Origin: CAIVAT01 sp038212325
GTDB taxonomy: Bacteria > Bacteroidota > Bacteroidia > Bacteroidales > FEN-979
Assembly (NCBI GenBank): GCA_038212325.1
Contig: JBBQUQ010000010.1
Coordinates: 1 to 57,693 of the forward strand
Reading direction: 5' to 3'
DNA length: 57,693 bases
Part shown: one piece after another, positions 40,164 to 49,220 of the stretch
Numbering within the stretch: position 1 is the stretch's first letter
Layout: each line of letters begins with the position of its first letter
The notes under the pieces: generated by a model
What the model was told of the DNA's origin: nothing
Databases searched by the model: none
What the model saw: the letters and a program-made list of their open reading frames with translations, nothing else
Position numbers and translations under genes: made by a program

Positions 40164-43100
40164 TTAGTTGGTCAGAATGATTTTCACGGTCTGAACTTTT
40201 TCTCCCGTTGTAACACGTACAAAATAGATCCCCGGAGGGTTGCCTTTGATGGAAAGTTCCTGTTTACGGGTGCTTTGCAGCTCAGTGCTCATGATTTTTC
40301 CGCCCAGGGTTCCCAGCACTTCAACCTTGACAGTTTCGCTGAAAACTGCACCAAGCTGTTCGATGGTAAAATTTCCGCTGGTAGGGTTGGGATAGATCCT
40401 GAAAGAATTGTCCATCATGGTGAGTCCGGTTTCTTCGCTGCCAGTCGTAATATCCGGGGCATCCGTCGGGCAATAGGGGCCTCCCGGAACGATTTTCCCC
40501 GTCATAACGCCGCCTGCAAATACCTTTGTGCCGGGCATGTAAAGGATATTCTGTCCTGCAATCATGGAGACAACACCAGGGGAAGATACCTCAAATACTG
40601 TGCTGTTTCCGGCAACGGTAATGGTTTGGGTGGCGTCGTAACACACAGTAGTAGTAATATTTCCAGTGACCTGGCGTGTGGCAGGAACCCCGCCAGTGGT
40701 GACAGTGATTGTAAAGTCGGGAGAAACGTCGCCCGTCTCGGTGCATGCGTTTTCGGCGAAAACGTTTACAGGGCCTGTAATGGCTCCAGGATTGAATCTG
40801 ACTGTCACAGAATTAGTGGTGCCACCGGAAACAAATACTGTAAAGCTTGGGAAGGTCCATATGTAGTTCACGGCATTTGCAATCGCCGGCACTGAGTAAA
40901 CATATTCAGTGGTACCGTTGGCGACAACAGTTGCCGGGCCAGTAATTGTACCAGCAGCACCTGTTGGAAGGCAGCCGGTTGTGAAGGTCATTTCGCTGCC
41001 ATAGGAAGTGCCTGATGCATAAGTGCCTACGATCCGGTAAAAATAGGGTGTGTTTTGCGCCAGCCCTGTTAGATCTGCTGTTACACTAGTCAGTGTATTT
41101 CCGCTTACAGGTGTAGGGTTTCCGGCAATTGATGTTCCATAGATACCTGAAACGGTACCATATTCAAAACTCACTGCCGTGCTTTGATTGTTGGCATTGA
41201 CCGTTCCGTTAAGTGTAGCAGTCGTTGCTCCAACAGCTGTAGCAGCAATAGTTGCCACTGATGGAACGAGGGTGGCCCGGATTATTATATTGTCGATGCG
41301 GTTGTTCGAGCCGCCTGCGGTTGCCCCGTCGAAAGTGATCCGAAGGTAAACTACCGTTGTTCCGTCAACGGCATTGATCGCACTCAGGTCAAGTGTCTTT
41401 GTTGCAAAGGATGAACTGGTGGGAGCAGTATTTGTGCCAAAATCAGTAAATATAGTTCCGTCAGTGCTCCATGCCCATTGATGAGTTGAAAATCCAGCAC
41501 TGCTTGAATAACGGGTGGCATAGGATAAAATGGGATCCTGAAGGCCTGACATCGAGAATTTGATTACCATCTTTTTACCATTGGCTGTAAGGGCTGTTCC
41601 CCCACCAAGTGTGCCATATGCCTGTCCTGCCACAACAGATGTACCCTCCCGCGGATCGTTAAGGGCGGTTCCTCCAAATGCGGTAAGTTCATTTCCGCTG
41701 GTGGTGGTTATCCAGACAGAAGATCCGTTTGATCCATCGGCATAGAGCATTGCATCAAGCTGGGTTCCATAGTTTGAAGCAACAGAATTTGGTGTTGTGG
41801 GGGCGGCAGGTGTCGCATCAAATGTCCATGATGCCACGGGCAACAGCAATGCAGGTGTTGATACGTTTGCCGTTGGTGCTGTAGGTACAGTTTTATAATC
41901 AATATTGGTCAGCGTATTTGTATACGGATATATGGCAAAGTAATAGGGTGTTGAGCTATTCAACCCCGTCCAAGTATACGTTTCAACACCAGGGGCTAAA
42001 TTTACCGCACCGCTGCCATCAGTCAGCACAAAGTCATTTATTACCGGGGTTCCGTCAATAATTGTGGGAAATACTCCTGTTGTGCTGATAAGGAGGAGAA
42101 ATCCTGTTGCAGGCTGGGCGCCGTTGTTGTCCAACCAGGTATTTAGGATGGATGCCTGGTCGGGTGCAACTGCGGTAAACGATGCAGGATGGTTTGAAGG
42201 TTCAGGAAGAAGTGTTGTAAAACTTGATTCGGGAGAAAGTGTTGTTCCTACAGAATTTGAGGCATATGCTGCATAGTGGATCAGAGTATTGACAGGCAAA
42301 CCGGTGCGGGATTGGGTGAAAACACCGGTAGCAGTTAATCCATCAGCGAGCCTGTTATCGTTGTAAGTAACCGGGGTAGATGTACTCCAAACCGTTCCAC
42401 GCTCAACAATCGGGCTACCACCATCAGCGGTAATGTTCCCTCCCAACACTGCGGATGTTTGTCCGATTGATGTGGCAGTAGGAGATGAGATCAACGGGGC
42501 AGTTGCTGCTGCAGCAGTTGCCTGGTCTTTTGGGTTGTTCACTCCGGACGCAGTACAATATAAAGTGTTCAAACCGGATCCATTGTATTCCCAAGCCTGG
42601 AACCAGTATGTAGTGTTGGTCGTAAGGCCGGTTACCGTTGGCACAGTACTTCCTGAACCGTTATAAATAACCTGCTCTCCACTGCCAGAATAGACACTGT
42701 TGGCAGCCGGGTCGGTGCCATCGGCAGGCTGGGCGAAAATATTGGTTGTGTTGATTTTGATAACACGCTTTGCTCCATTTCCGTTGGTCCAGGAAACATT
42801 CATCTGGGTTTGAAGGATGCTGCTGAATGTGAAACTTGAAGTTTGTGCGGTTGGTGCACTGATTGTTCCTGAAAATGGTGCGAATGCTATCCCTTTAAAC
42901 GCAGTAAGGGCTGCTGCAGTGTAGAGTGTGACAGGTGTAGCCCCTGATCCTGTATCGATAAGCTTTATGACTTTATTTGCAGTCGATTCAGTAGTGGTGG
43001 CATAAATTACCGGGCTTGCTCCTGTCCAATCGACCGTGAGGCCTCTTGCACCGGTTGTTCCGACTGAAAGTGTATAGGCCAGCGACCACACGACACCGCT

Positions 43101-43907
43101 TCTCGTATACCTTTGAACGCCCCCTCCGCTTGCAGAGGTCCTGTCATCGGCTACGTAGCATATGTCATTGGCAGCGTTAAATGCAAAGGCATTCGGGGAA
43201 GGAGAGGTTCCAACACCGGCAATAACCATGGTGCTTGTCGTCCCGGTTGTAATAGGTAGCCCGGTGCCAACCTGATAAATCCCGGTAGGACTGGAACCAG
43301 TACTGAAATAAAGCTGACCGTTATAAATATTAATTGCTCTGAGATTCGTCATTGTTGAAGATACCTGGCAGGGCGTGCCGTTTCCAAAATATTGAACCCC
43401 ATTGGTCCCTGTTGCACCGGTACCACTTGCCCAAAAATCCGTACCGGAAGTGACGCCGCACCTTATGCTGCTGGTTGAAAATGCGGTTGCAGACAATAAA
43501 GGTGTGAAGTTCCATAAATTATCTATCCTGAGCAGTTTTCGGTTCACCGTTGATGAGGCAGTGCCACCCACAGCAGGCGTGCCCGCTGCAACATTGTATC
43601 CAGCAATGATCAGGTAATTGTTGTCAGGTGACAAAGTGATCTGGCCTTCAGTTCCTGAGGAACCTGCGGTCGTTAGCATATTTGGCCCTGAATTTGGCAG
43701 CGCAAATGATTGAACTGGTGCTCCTGCAACCGTGATCTCTTCGAGGTAAACTACGGTGGAAGCGGTCGACAACGCCGCGGCTCCATCTCCTGACCTGAAA
43801 ACAACAAGGTTACCTGTTGAAAAAGGCACCTGGGAATAACCCCGACCGGGCGATAATAAAGCAATAATTACCAACATTATGAAGGCAAAATCCATAGATT
43901 TTTTCAT
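40164..43907 (-). CDS. Large T9SS-secreted surface protein, paralogue of the downstream gene
   Basis: 1247 residues with a signal peptide (FAFIMLVIIALLSPGRGYSQ). Residues to about 350 are Ser/Thr/Gly-rich and look like a beta-propeller (AFAFNAANDICYVADD..., GARGLTVDWTGASPVIYATT). Fibronectin-III-like units follow (about 360-640) and are clearly similar to those of the 1785-residue protein: MNVSWTNGNGAKRVIKINTTN against MDVSWVNGNGLKRVVKVNTSN. A jellyroll-like section (ASWTFDATPAAP...NRIDNIIIRATL), further Ig/PKD units and a T9SS sorting domain (FRIYPNPTSGNFTIEQ...PGIYFVRVTTGEKVQTVKIIL) complete it. Probable surface adhesin or matrix protein; no catalytic motif seen. Confidence 0.85.
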   Translation of the reverse strand: MKKSMDFAFIMLVIIALLSPGRGYSQVPFSTGNLVVFRSGDGAAALSTASTVVYLEEITVAGAPVQSFALPNSGPNMLTTAGSSGTEGQITLSPDNNYLIIAGYNVAAGTPAVGGTASSTVNRKLLRIDNLWNFTPLLSATAFSTSSIRCGVTSGTDFWASGTGATGTNGVQYFGNGTPCQVSSTMTNLRAINIYNGQLYFSTGSSPTGIYQVGTGLPITTGTTSTMVIAGVGTSPSPNAFAFNAANDICYVADDRTSASGGGVQRYTRSGVVWSLAYTLSVGTTGARGLTVDWTGASPVIYATTTESTANKVIKLIDTGSGATPVTLYTAAALTAFKGIAFAPFSGTISAPTAQTSSFTFSSILQTQMNVSWTNGNGAKRVIKINTTNIFAQPADGTDPAANSVYSGSGEQVIYNGSGSTVPTVTGLTTNTTYWFQAWEYNGSGLNTLYCTASGVNNPKDQATAAAATAPLISSPTATSIGQTSAVLGGNITADGGSPIVERGTVWSTSTPVTYNDNRLADGLTATGVFTQSRTGLPVNTLIHYAAYASNSVGTTLSPESSFTTLLPEPSNHPASFTAVAPDQASILNTWLDNNGAQPATGFLLLISTTGVFPTIIDGTPVINDFVLTDGSGAVNLAPGVETYTWTGLNSSTPYYFAIYPYTNTLTNIDYKTVPTAPTANVSTPALLLPVASWTFDATPAAPTTPNSVASNYGTQLDAMLYADGSNGSSVWITTTSGNELTAFGGTALNDPREGTSVVAGQAYGTLGGGTALTANGKKMVIKFSMSGLQDPILSYATRYSSSAGFSTHQWAWSTDGTIFTDFGTNTAPTSSSFATKTLDLSAINAVDGTTVVYLRITFDGATAGGSNNRIDNIIIRATLVPSVATIAATAVGATTATLNGTVNANNQSTAVSFEYGTVSGIYGTSIAGNPTPVSGNTLTSVTADLTGLAQNTPYFYRIVGTYASGTSYGSEMTFTTGCLPTGAAGTITGPATVVANGTTEYVYSVPAIANAVNYIWTFPSFTVFVSGGTTNSVTVRFNPGAITGPVNVFAENACTETGDVSPDFTITVTTGGVPATRQVTGNITTTVCYDATQTITVAGNSTVFEVSSPGVVSMIAGQNILYMPGTKVFAGGVMTGKIVPGGPYCPTDAPDITTGSEETGLTMMDNSFRIYPNPTSGNFTIEQLGAVFSETVKVEVLGTLGGKIMSTELQSTRKQELSIKGNPPGIYFVRVTTGEKVQTVKIILTN

Positions 43908-43990
43908 ACTTTTTCGAATTGGTTCACAGAGTTATTAAATTTAATTTTTGCTAAACTGGTTAAAATACAGACGATACTTGTCCGCAAATA

Positions 43991-43998
43991 CAAAGGTA
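43991..43998 (-). promoter_or_regulatory. -7 promoter element of the 1247-residue T9SS gene
   Basis: Minus-strand TACCTTTG (TAnnTTTG), 83 bp upstream of the ATG at 43907. Confidence 0.45.
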
Positions 43999-44050
43999 AA
44001 TATTGCCTGTATAAAAACTAAGGATTGTTTAAAATTAATGAAAAATTAAT

Positions 44051-45037
44051 TTAAAAACTGACCCCCTCCACCAAATACCCCTGCACATATTCCGAAACCG
44101 CTGTTTCCAGGCTTGTGAAGGGCTTTGCATACCCGGCGGCACGGAGTTTCTCCATTTTCGCCTCGGTAAAATACTGGTATTTGTCGCGGATGTCAATGGG
44201 AGTATCGATGAATTCGATGGAGGGTTCCAGGTTCAATGCTGTGAAGACTGCCCTCGCAAGGTCAAGAAATGTACGGGCCTTCCCGGTGCCCAGGTTGTAA
44301 ATTCCGCTTTGAGCGGGGGTTTGCATCAGGAAACAGAGCACATCGGTCACATCCTTCACATAAATGAAATCGCGGAGTTGCCCGCCATTGGCAAATGCCG
44401 GATTATGCGACCTGAAAAGCTTCACCACGCCGCTCCCTTGTCCGCCTGTCAGCCTGTTTGCCTGGTTGAACGCATGAAACACCACCGACGCCATCCTTCC
44501 CTTGTGGTATTCGTTGGGGCCAAACACATTGAAGAATTTCAGTCCATACCATCTCGGGGGGGCTGATTTTTGCATCAGGGCCCACTTGTCGAATTCATTC
44601 TTGGAAACACCGTAAGGATTAAGTGGCTGGAGACGGCTGCTGAGGCCGTCATCCAGGTCGTCATAGCCAAGTGATCCGTCGCCATATGTGGCGGCCGAAG
44701 AGGCATAAATCATCGGGATGCCGTGTTCGCTGCATGCCTCCCATACTTTTTTCGAATAATTGAGGTTCAGTTCATCAAAAACTGACATGTTGAACTCGGT
44801 GGTATCTGTTCGGGCCCCTATATGAAAAACGAACTGAACATCCCTGGCATGGCCGGAAAGCCATGTGAAAAATGTGCTGCGCTCAACTTTTTGAAGGAAA
44901 ATTTTATGAGAAATATTCGAATGTTTTTGCGTCTTCGAAAAATCATCCACCAGGATTATGTCCTTGTGTCCCTTGTTGTTGAGTTTGCCAACCATGCAAC
45001 TCCCGATAAACCCTGCGGCACCTGTAACGACAATCAT
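44051..45037 (-). CDS. hldD: ADP-L-glycero-D-manno-heptose 6-epimerase
   Basis: Makes the heptose donor for the LPS inner core. A 328-residue extended short-chain dehydrogenase: Rossmann loop TGAAGFIGS at the N-terminus, HIGARTDTTE (a signature of this family), the catalytic YASSAATYG and NPYGVSKNEFDKW (YxxxK), FNVFGPNEYHKGRMASVVFHAF, and LRDFIYVKDVTDV. It follows the multi-membrane-spanning glycosyltransferase gene on the same strand with its own -7 element. The C-terminal part, ending EYVQGYL, is complete. Confidence 0.93.
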   Translation of the reverse strand: MIVVTGAAGFIGSCMVGKLNNKGHKDIILVDDFSKTQKHSNISHKIFLQKVERSTFFTWLSGHARDVQFVFHIGARTDTTEFNMSVFDELNLNYSKKVWEACSEHGIPMIYASSAATYGDGSLGYDDLDDGLSSRLQPLNPYGVSKNEFDKWALMQKSAPPRWYGLKFFNVFGPNEYHKGRMASVVFHAFNQANRLTGGQGSGVVKLFRSHNPAFANGGQLRDFIYVKDVTDVLCFLMQTPAQSGIYNLGTGKARTFLDLARAVFTALNLEPSIEFIDTPIDIRDKYQYFTEAKMEKLRAAGYAKPFTSLETAVSEYVQGYLVEGVSF

Positions 45038-45056
45038 AGGTCAAGTATCTGTTTTA

Positions 45057-45064
45057 CAAAAATA
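45057..45064 (-). promoter_or_regulatory. -7 promoter element of hldD
   Basis: Minus-strand TATTTTTG (TAnnTTTG), 19 bp upstream of the ATG at 45037. Confidence 0.5.
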
Positions 45065-45092
45065 GTTAAAGTTAAGGACAAATAATAATGGT

Positions 45093-46559
45093 TTACCTTT
45101 TTGTATAAAGGTAATAACTCTCTTCAGGCTCCACCGACGGGGTGAAACTTTTACGCAGCACCAGGCCGTAGTTTTCACTGCTGTCGATCGGGTAGGAGGT
45201 TAAATAAATTGCCTTTTTTTTGCCATGCTGCGCCACGGAATCACCTTTTCCAATGAGGAAAGCGGTTGCTACGTGCGGCTCAAGCCGCCTGGCATTCCAT
45301 ACGATGAAGGTTCCGAATTGGCCCGATTTCGGATAGAAAAATGGAAAATCCAGGTAGGCACAAACAGAGGAGACTCCGGGATCATTATGCGCGACGACGA
45401 TGCTGTTGGGATAGTTTTTTTCAATATAAGCTGCCGCATTCTTTGCCTGTGAGAATGGGTAGGCAATTTCACACGATACGGCAATCATCATGGCAGTAAC
45501 CTGGATCAGCAGGAGAGCGTTGAAAATAATATCTGAAAGTTTGTGCCGTCCGCGGGTTTTACCCGGAAGGTAAGGCTGCAGCCACATCATGGCAATAAAG
45601 GCGATGTACAGGTGGCCATTATGCCTCAGGTATCCATTGAACTTGACATAGGAAAACCCTAAAAGCATGATGAAAATCAGTGCCATGAACCAACGGGAAA
45701 GGCTTTTTTGCGCGACTATAAAAACAGCCCCTATGATGATCATTGTTCCCAGGAATGCCTTGATGTATATGTCAGAAACAAAGACAGAGTTCCAGAAATG
45801 CTGGGAAGGGGTGGTCACAGGCATAAAAACCTGGTAAACCCGACCGATTGTATTGATGATCGCCCTGAAGTCAGGTTTGGTGTTCCAAAGATTGGCATAA
45901 CCATAATCTGCCGGCGGCAGGGTATCCAGCACAAATAAAATTACGGCCGCAAACATGAGCAGGTAGCCTGGAATCAGTCTCCATGTGTTCTCTTTACCCT
46001 TGCTGTAAAATAAATGTTCGGCGATAAGCAACATCATCAGGGCAAAACCAATAAAAAAGGAATAGAAATTGGACAACATCATGCCTGCAACCGACAACGC
46101 CAGGAAAATAAAGTACGTCGGCGATTTTCTTCGCGGAAACAAGACACAAAAGGCAAGGATGAACAGCAACCCCAATGCATAATTGCGCACAATAAACGTG
46201 TATTCATAGAAAAAAAAATATCCTGCGAGCAATAGAATCTTTTGAAAGGGTTTGAACGGGCTGAATTTGATAAGGAGCCATCCTGATAATGCACTGATCA
46301 GGAGGTGCAGGATTTTCATGGGCAATAACCCCGGTGCGAAGGACTTCAGGGCAAACAGCATGAAAAACCAGAGCGACGGGTGTCCTTCGTAGCGGCTGTT
46401 GCTCATCAGTCCGGCAATGGAGTGGCTGCTTTTTACCAGCATGTATGCCTGCAGTTCGTCGCGCCAAAATTCATGGTAAAAACTCAACACACTGATACAG
46501 AATACATATCCCAGGAAAATGATCCGGTTGATTTCTGCGGATGTGAACCTGTTTTTCAT
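45093..46559 (-). CDS. Multi-spanning membrane protein, probable GT-C type glycosyltransferase
   Basis: About 488 residues with ten or more hydrophobic helices. The first loop holds EFWRDELQAYML, with an acidic motif where GT-C enzymes (ArnT/PMT class) have their catalytic Asp/Glu. A second loop carries YEGHPSLWFFMLFALK. A periplasmic C-terminal part of about 100 residues follows the last helix. Such enzymes use polyprenyl-phosphate sugars to modify lipids or proteins in the periplasm. The substrate is unknown. The ATG at 46559 was chosen over 46583, which would overlap the promoter. hldD lies downstream. Confidence 0.75.
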   Translation of the reverse strand: MKNRFTSAEINRIIFLGYVFCISVLSFYHEFWRDELQAYMLVKSSHSIAGLMSNSRYEGHPSLWFFMLFALKSFAPGLLPMKILHLLISALSGWLLIKFSPFKPFQKILLLAGYFFFYEYTFIVRNYALGLLFILAFCVLFPRRKSPTYFIFLALSVAGMMLSNFYSFFIGFALMMLLIAEHLFYSKGKENTWRLIPGYLLMFAAVILFVLDTLPPADYGYANLWNTKPDFRAIINTIGRVYQVFMPVTTPSQHFWNSVFVSDIYIKAFLGTMIIIGAVFIVAQKSLSRWFMALIFIMLLGFSYVKFNGYLRHNGHLYIAFIAMMWLQPYLPGKTRGRHKLSDIIFNALLLIQVTAMMIAVSCEIAYPFSQAKNAAAYIEKNYPNSIVVAHNDPGVSSVCAYLDFPFFYPKSGQFGTFIVWNARRLEPHVATAFLIGKGDSVAQHGKKKAIYLTSYPIDSSENYGLVLRKSFTPSVEPEESYYLYTKR

Positions 46560-46580
46560 TTCTGAAGACCTTATTGTTGG

Positions 46581-46588
46581 CAAAAGTA
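46581..46588 (-). promoter_or_regulatory. -7 promoter element of the GT-C gene
   Basis: Minus-strand TACTTTTG (TAnnTTTG), 21 bp upstream of the ATG at 46559. Confidence 0.5.
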
Positions 46589-46701
46589 AGAATTACCGTT
46601 TTTCATATTGTGAAAATATCGGGAGACTGAATTTTTCTGTTTACTTTTACATGCCCGATTCAACATGGTTGTTCAGGTAACAATAAACCAGGAAAAAAAA
46701 T

Positions 46702-47328
46702 ATGAAAAATTCAATCGCTCTGTGTGGCCTGCGATATGCCATCACGCTCTTTGTTGGTCTGACATTGCTGCCCATGTTGATGAATGCCCAGGACAAGGGC
46801 ACTTTCACTGATAGTCGTGATGGCCGTGTATACAATTGGACAAAAGTCGGAGCCCAGGTATGGATGTCGCAAAACCTTGATTTCAACTCGCCTGCCGCAA
46901 GTTGGGCTTATAACAGCGATTCTGCCAATGAGGTGAGCTATGGCAGGCTCTATACCTGGAAAGCTGCCCAGGTGGCCTGTCCGAAAGGATGGCATCTGCC
47001 TTCAGATAAAGAATGGGGTGTGCTGGTTCAGTCGCTGGGCGGAAACAGCATGGCAGGCCAAAAAATGCAGGCGATGGACACGGTTGGCAAGAATCATGGA
47101 CCCGCCGGATCGGCCACGGCCGGGGCAATTTCTTCCTTGTTAAGCGGAGTCAGGCATGCCGACGGTTCGTGCATCGGCATAGCAACCTGGGGCGGATGCT
47201 GGACATCGGGAAAGGTAAATGATTCTGTCGGCAATAACATGCTTTTTGCAAAAGGAGCCAAAGATTTGGTGGTAAGTTCCAACGATAAAAATTCCGGATT
47301 TGCAGTCAGGTGCATCAGGAATAAATAA
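46702..47328 (+). CDS. Secreted FISUMP-domain protein
   Basis: A 208-residue protein with a signal peptide (ITLFVGLTLLPMLMNAQ) and one Fibrobacter succinogenes major paralogous (FISUMP) domain: GTFTDSRDGRVYNWTKVGAQVWMSQNLDFNSP, YGRLYTWKAAQVACPKGWHLPSDKEW, GCWTSGKVNDSVG, and GFAVRCIRNK at the end. The domain is widespread in secreted proteins of Bacteroidota and Fibrobacterota. Its function is unknown, but the fold is lectin-like. There is no T9SS tail. The start is preceded by the purine-rich AGGAAAAAAAA. The next gene starts 7 bp after the stop. Confidence 0.87.
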   Translation: MKNSIALCGLRYAITLFVGLTLLPMLMNAQDKGTFTDSRDGRVYNWTKVGAQVWMSQNLDFNSPAASWAYNSDSANEVSYGRLYTWKAAQVACPKGWHLPSDKEWGVLVQSLGGNSMAGQKMQAMDTVGKNHGPAGSATAGAISSLLSGVRHADGSCIGIATWGGCWTSGKVNDSVGNNMLFAKGAKDLVVSSNDKNSGFAVRCIRNK

Positions 47329-47335
47329 CCCGGTT

Positions 47336-47869
47336 ATGTCAGAAAAAGTAATGGGAATCGGTTCACGGGTCAGGCACCCGCAGTTTGGAAAAGGTGTCGT
47401 CATCCAGGTTCGGTCAGACGCCTGGGAAATCACGTTCATCGACCATGGAACCCGCATCATTCTTCGTGATTACGAAGGATTGGAAACCATCGAGGCGGTG
47501 GAAACTTCGCCGGAGATCGCCACCTACGAAAAAATTGAAAAAGGCCTTATCAGGGTACTCCAGCGGTTCAGCGACATTCATGAAACCGTTCCCCTTGGCT
47601 CAAAGTGGACTGGCGGGAAGCTGGTGATGTATCCCGGTGAACCTGGCTTGAAGGAGAAGGAGGTTCCGATGGAAACCTTTTTTCATAAAATCGTGATGAT
47701 GCGCGACCGCCTGCGTGTTCTGGAACAAAAACTGAATGCAAGCGAGCTCACCGACCAGGAAAAAGTTGATATGCAGCAATATGTCACCAGGATATACGGC
47801 AGTCTGACAACCTTCAATGTGCTGTTTAAAAACAAGGACGATCAGTTTGCCGGGGAAAAAGGGACCTGA
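47336..47869 (+). CDS. Cytoplasmic protein with an N-terminal Tudor/SH3-like domain
   Basis: 177 residues without a signal peptide. Residues 5-45 (MGIGSRVRHPQFGKGVVIQVRSDAWEITFIDHGTRIIL) match the small beta domain (GxRVxHxxFGxGxV...) at the end of UvrD/PcrA helicases and in related proteins, which binds RNA polymerase or nucleic acid. The remainder is alpha-helical (EIATYEKIEKGLIRVLQRFSD; MMRDRLRVLEQKLNASELTDQEKVDMQQYVTRIYG). It is a conserved Bacteroidota protein of unknown role. The ATG at 47336 was chosen because the longer frame from 47300 would overlap the FISUMP gene. It is probably cotranscribed with that gene. Confidence 0.72.
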   Translation: MSEKVMGIGSRVRHPQFGKGVVIQVRSDAWEITFIDHGTRIILRDYEGLETIEAVETSPEIATYEKIEKGLIRVLQRFSDIHETVPLGSKWTGGKLVMYPGEPGLKEKEVPMETFFHKIVMMRDRLRVLEQKLNASELTDQEKVDMQQYVTRIYGSLTTFNVLFKNKDDQFAGEKGT

Positions 47870-47877
47870 TTTACACC

Positions 47878-49176
47878 CTACTTCCAGAACCTCTGCAATT
47901 CCTCAAGCGTTTCCCGTTCCTTTATTACCTCAAAATTCTCTTCGCGGTAGCCGATGATCCTCGGGGTTTGCCTGCTGTTGTACCTTGACCACATGCTGAA
48001 GGTATAACCTCCGGTGTCGTGGATTACAACATAGTCTCCCTCCTCGATCCTAGGCAGTTGAACATTTTTGGCGATAATATCGCCAGAAAAGCAAAGCGGC
48101 CCGGCAAGGTTGTACGGGTGGTGGTCAGTTCCCGATTTTAAATTGCCGTCGGGGTCAAACACACTGTATTCATGCTGCCAGTCCTTGGGATTCAGGCATT
48201 CGCGCACAAAAAGGTCGGCTCCGACATGAAGCATGGCCGTGTTGATGGAAGGGTCACGCTTTACATATTCTACGCGGCTTGCAGTCCATCCTGAGTTGGT
48301 ATAGGCCCAACGGCCGAATTCGGTGATCAGTTTAAATGATGAAGTATCGAAGAGCCCGGGAGCCCGCTCTGCAATTTGCATCACATAATCTGACATCGAA
48401 GGGGGAGTTATGGTCGACAGATAGGCGACAGGCAGTCCGCCGCCAATATCAAAAATTTCAACCGGGGGGAAGCCGCGGCTACTCCTTTTATGATTCACCT
48501 CCTGCACAAAGTCATACAGAACACCGATGCCTTCAATAAGCATCTCCATCGGGCAGCCTTGGGATCCCACGTGAAGGTGTACCCCGGTAAGCCAGGGGTT
48601 GGTGAGGAAAGCCATTTCCAGATCGGCGCGACTAAACTTTATGGGCACGCCAAACTTTGAATATTCTCCGGCCACGCTTGATTCCGCGATTGTTCCGACC
48701 CCGATTTGCGGATTGATCCGCAAACCGATGGTTCCCGCCAGGGTAACTGCCCCTGTCACGAGGATTTGTTTCACCCGCTCGAGCTCCGAAAGATTGTCAA
48801 TGTTCAGATGAACCCCTTCGCTGAGCGCAAACTGAATATCTGCATATGTTTTTACAGGTGAATCAAATACCACGTTGCCGGGCCGGTAACCCGATTTTAA
48901 CGCCATTACAACCTCGCCTGATGATGCGGCCTCTACACCGATGCCGGGTGCAATCTCTCTCATGAACGCCATGATCCGTGAAAGGGGGTTTGCCTTTATC
49001 GCAAGTGCGTGAAGGGTCGTCGATGGAAAACAGGAGGTAAGATGTCTGATGCGTGATCCGAGTTCGGAGAGGTCATAAAAAATCGCTGCGGTGTCCTCCT
49101 CCCTGATCAGGCCGTTTGAAAGTGCAGAACGAAGTGCCTTCCCAATCGATCCTGAACTCAGCTTGCTTTTCGCCAT
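47878..49176 (-). CDS. PLP-dependent decarboxylase of the diaminopimelate/ornithine fold-III family
   Basis: 432 residues. LHALAIKANPLSRIMAFM carries the PLP-binding Lys. GIGVEAASSGEVVMALKSG, HLHVGSQGCPMEMLIEGI, EIFDIGGGLPV and TEFGRWAYTNSGW are the barrel motifs. GPLCFSGDIIAKNVQLP holds the Cys contributed to the partner's active site, and DTGGYTFSMWSRYNSRQTP closes the family. Diaminopimelate decarboxylase (LysA) is the best match; carboxynorspermidine or another amino-acid decarboxylase is possible because the neighbours are menaquinone genes. The start codon lies within an 8-bp repeat. It follows mqnD on the same strand, probably in one transcript. Confidence 0.82.
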   Translation of the reverse strand: MAKSKLSSGSIGKALRSALSNGLIREEDTAAIFYDLSELGSRIRHLTSCFPSTTLHALAIKANPLSRIMAFMREIAPGIGVEAASSGEVVMALKSGYRPGNVVFDSPVKTYADIQFALSEGVHLNIDNLSELERVKQILVTGAVTLAGTIGLRINPQIGVGTIAESSVAGEYSKFGVPIKFSRADLEMAFLTNPWLTGVHLHVGSQGCPMEMLIEGIGVLYDFVQEVNHKRSSRGFPPVEIFDIGGGLPVAYLSTITPPSMSDYVMQIAERAPGLFDTSSFKLITEFGRWAYTNSGWTASRVEYVKRDPSINTAMLHVGADLFVRECLNPKDWQHEYSVFDPDGNLKSGTDHHPYNLAGPLCFSGDIIAKNVQLPRIEEGDYVVIHDTGGYTFSMWSRYNSRQTPRIIGYREENFEVIKERETLEELQRFWK

Positions 49177-49220
49177 TTCACTATTTCACCATTTCACTAT
49201 TTTACCATTTCACTATTTTA
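49173..49220. repeat. Six 8-bp units linking mqnD and the decarboxylase gene
   Basis: Units alternate CCATTTCA and CTATTTCA/CTATTTTA. On the minus strand the first unit contains the last codon and TAG stop of mqnD, and the last unit supplies the ATG (49176) of the decarboxylase. The whole 36-bp gap is repeat. Confidence 0.92.

Noticed and set aside
40089..40895. 268-codon plus-strand frame over the end of the 1247-residue T9SS gene
   Set aside because: It runs through the terminator hairpin and is antisense to the well-supported sorting domain.
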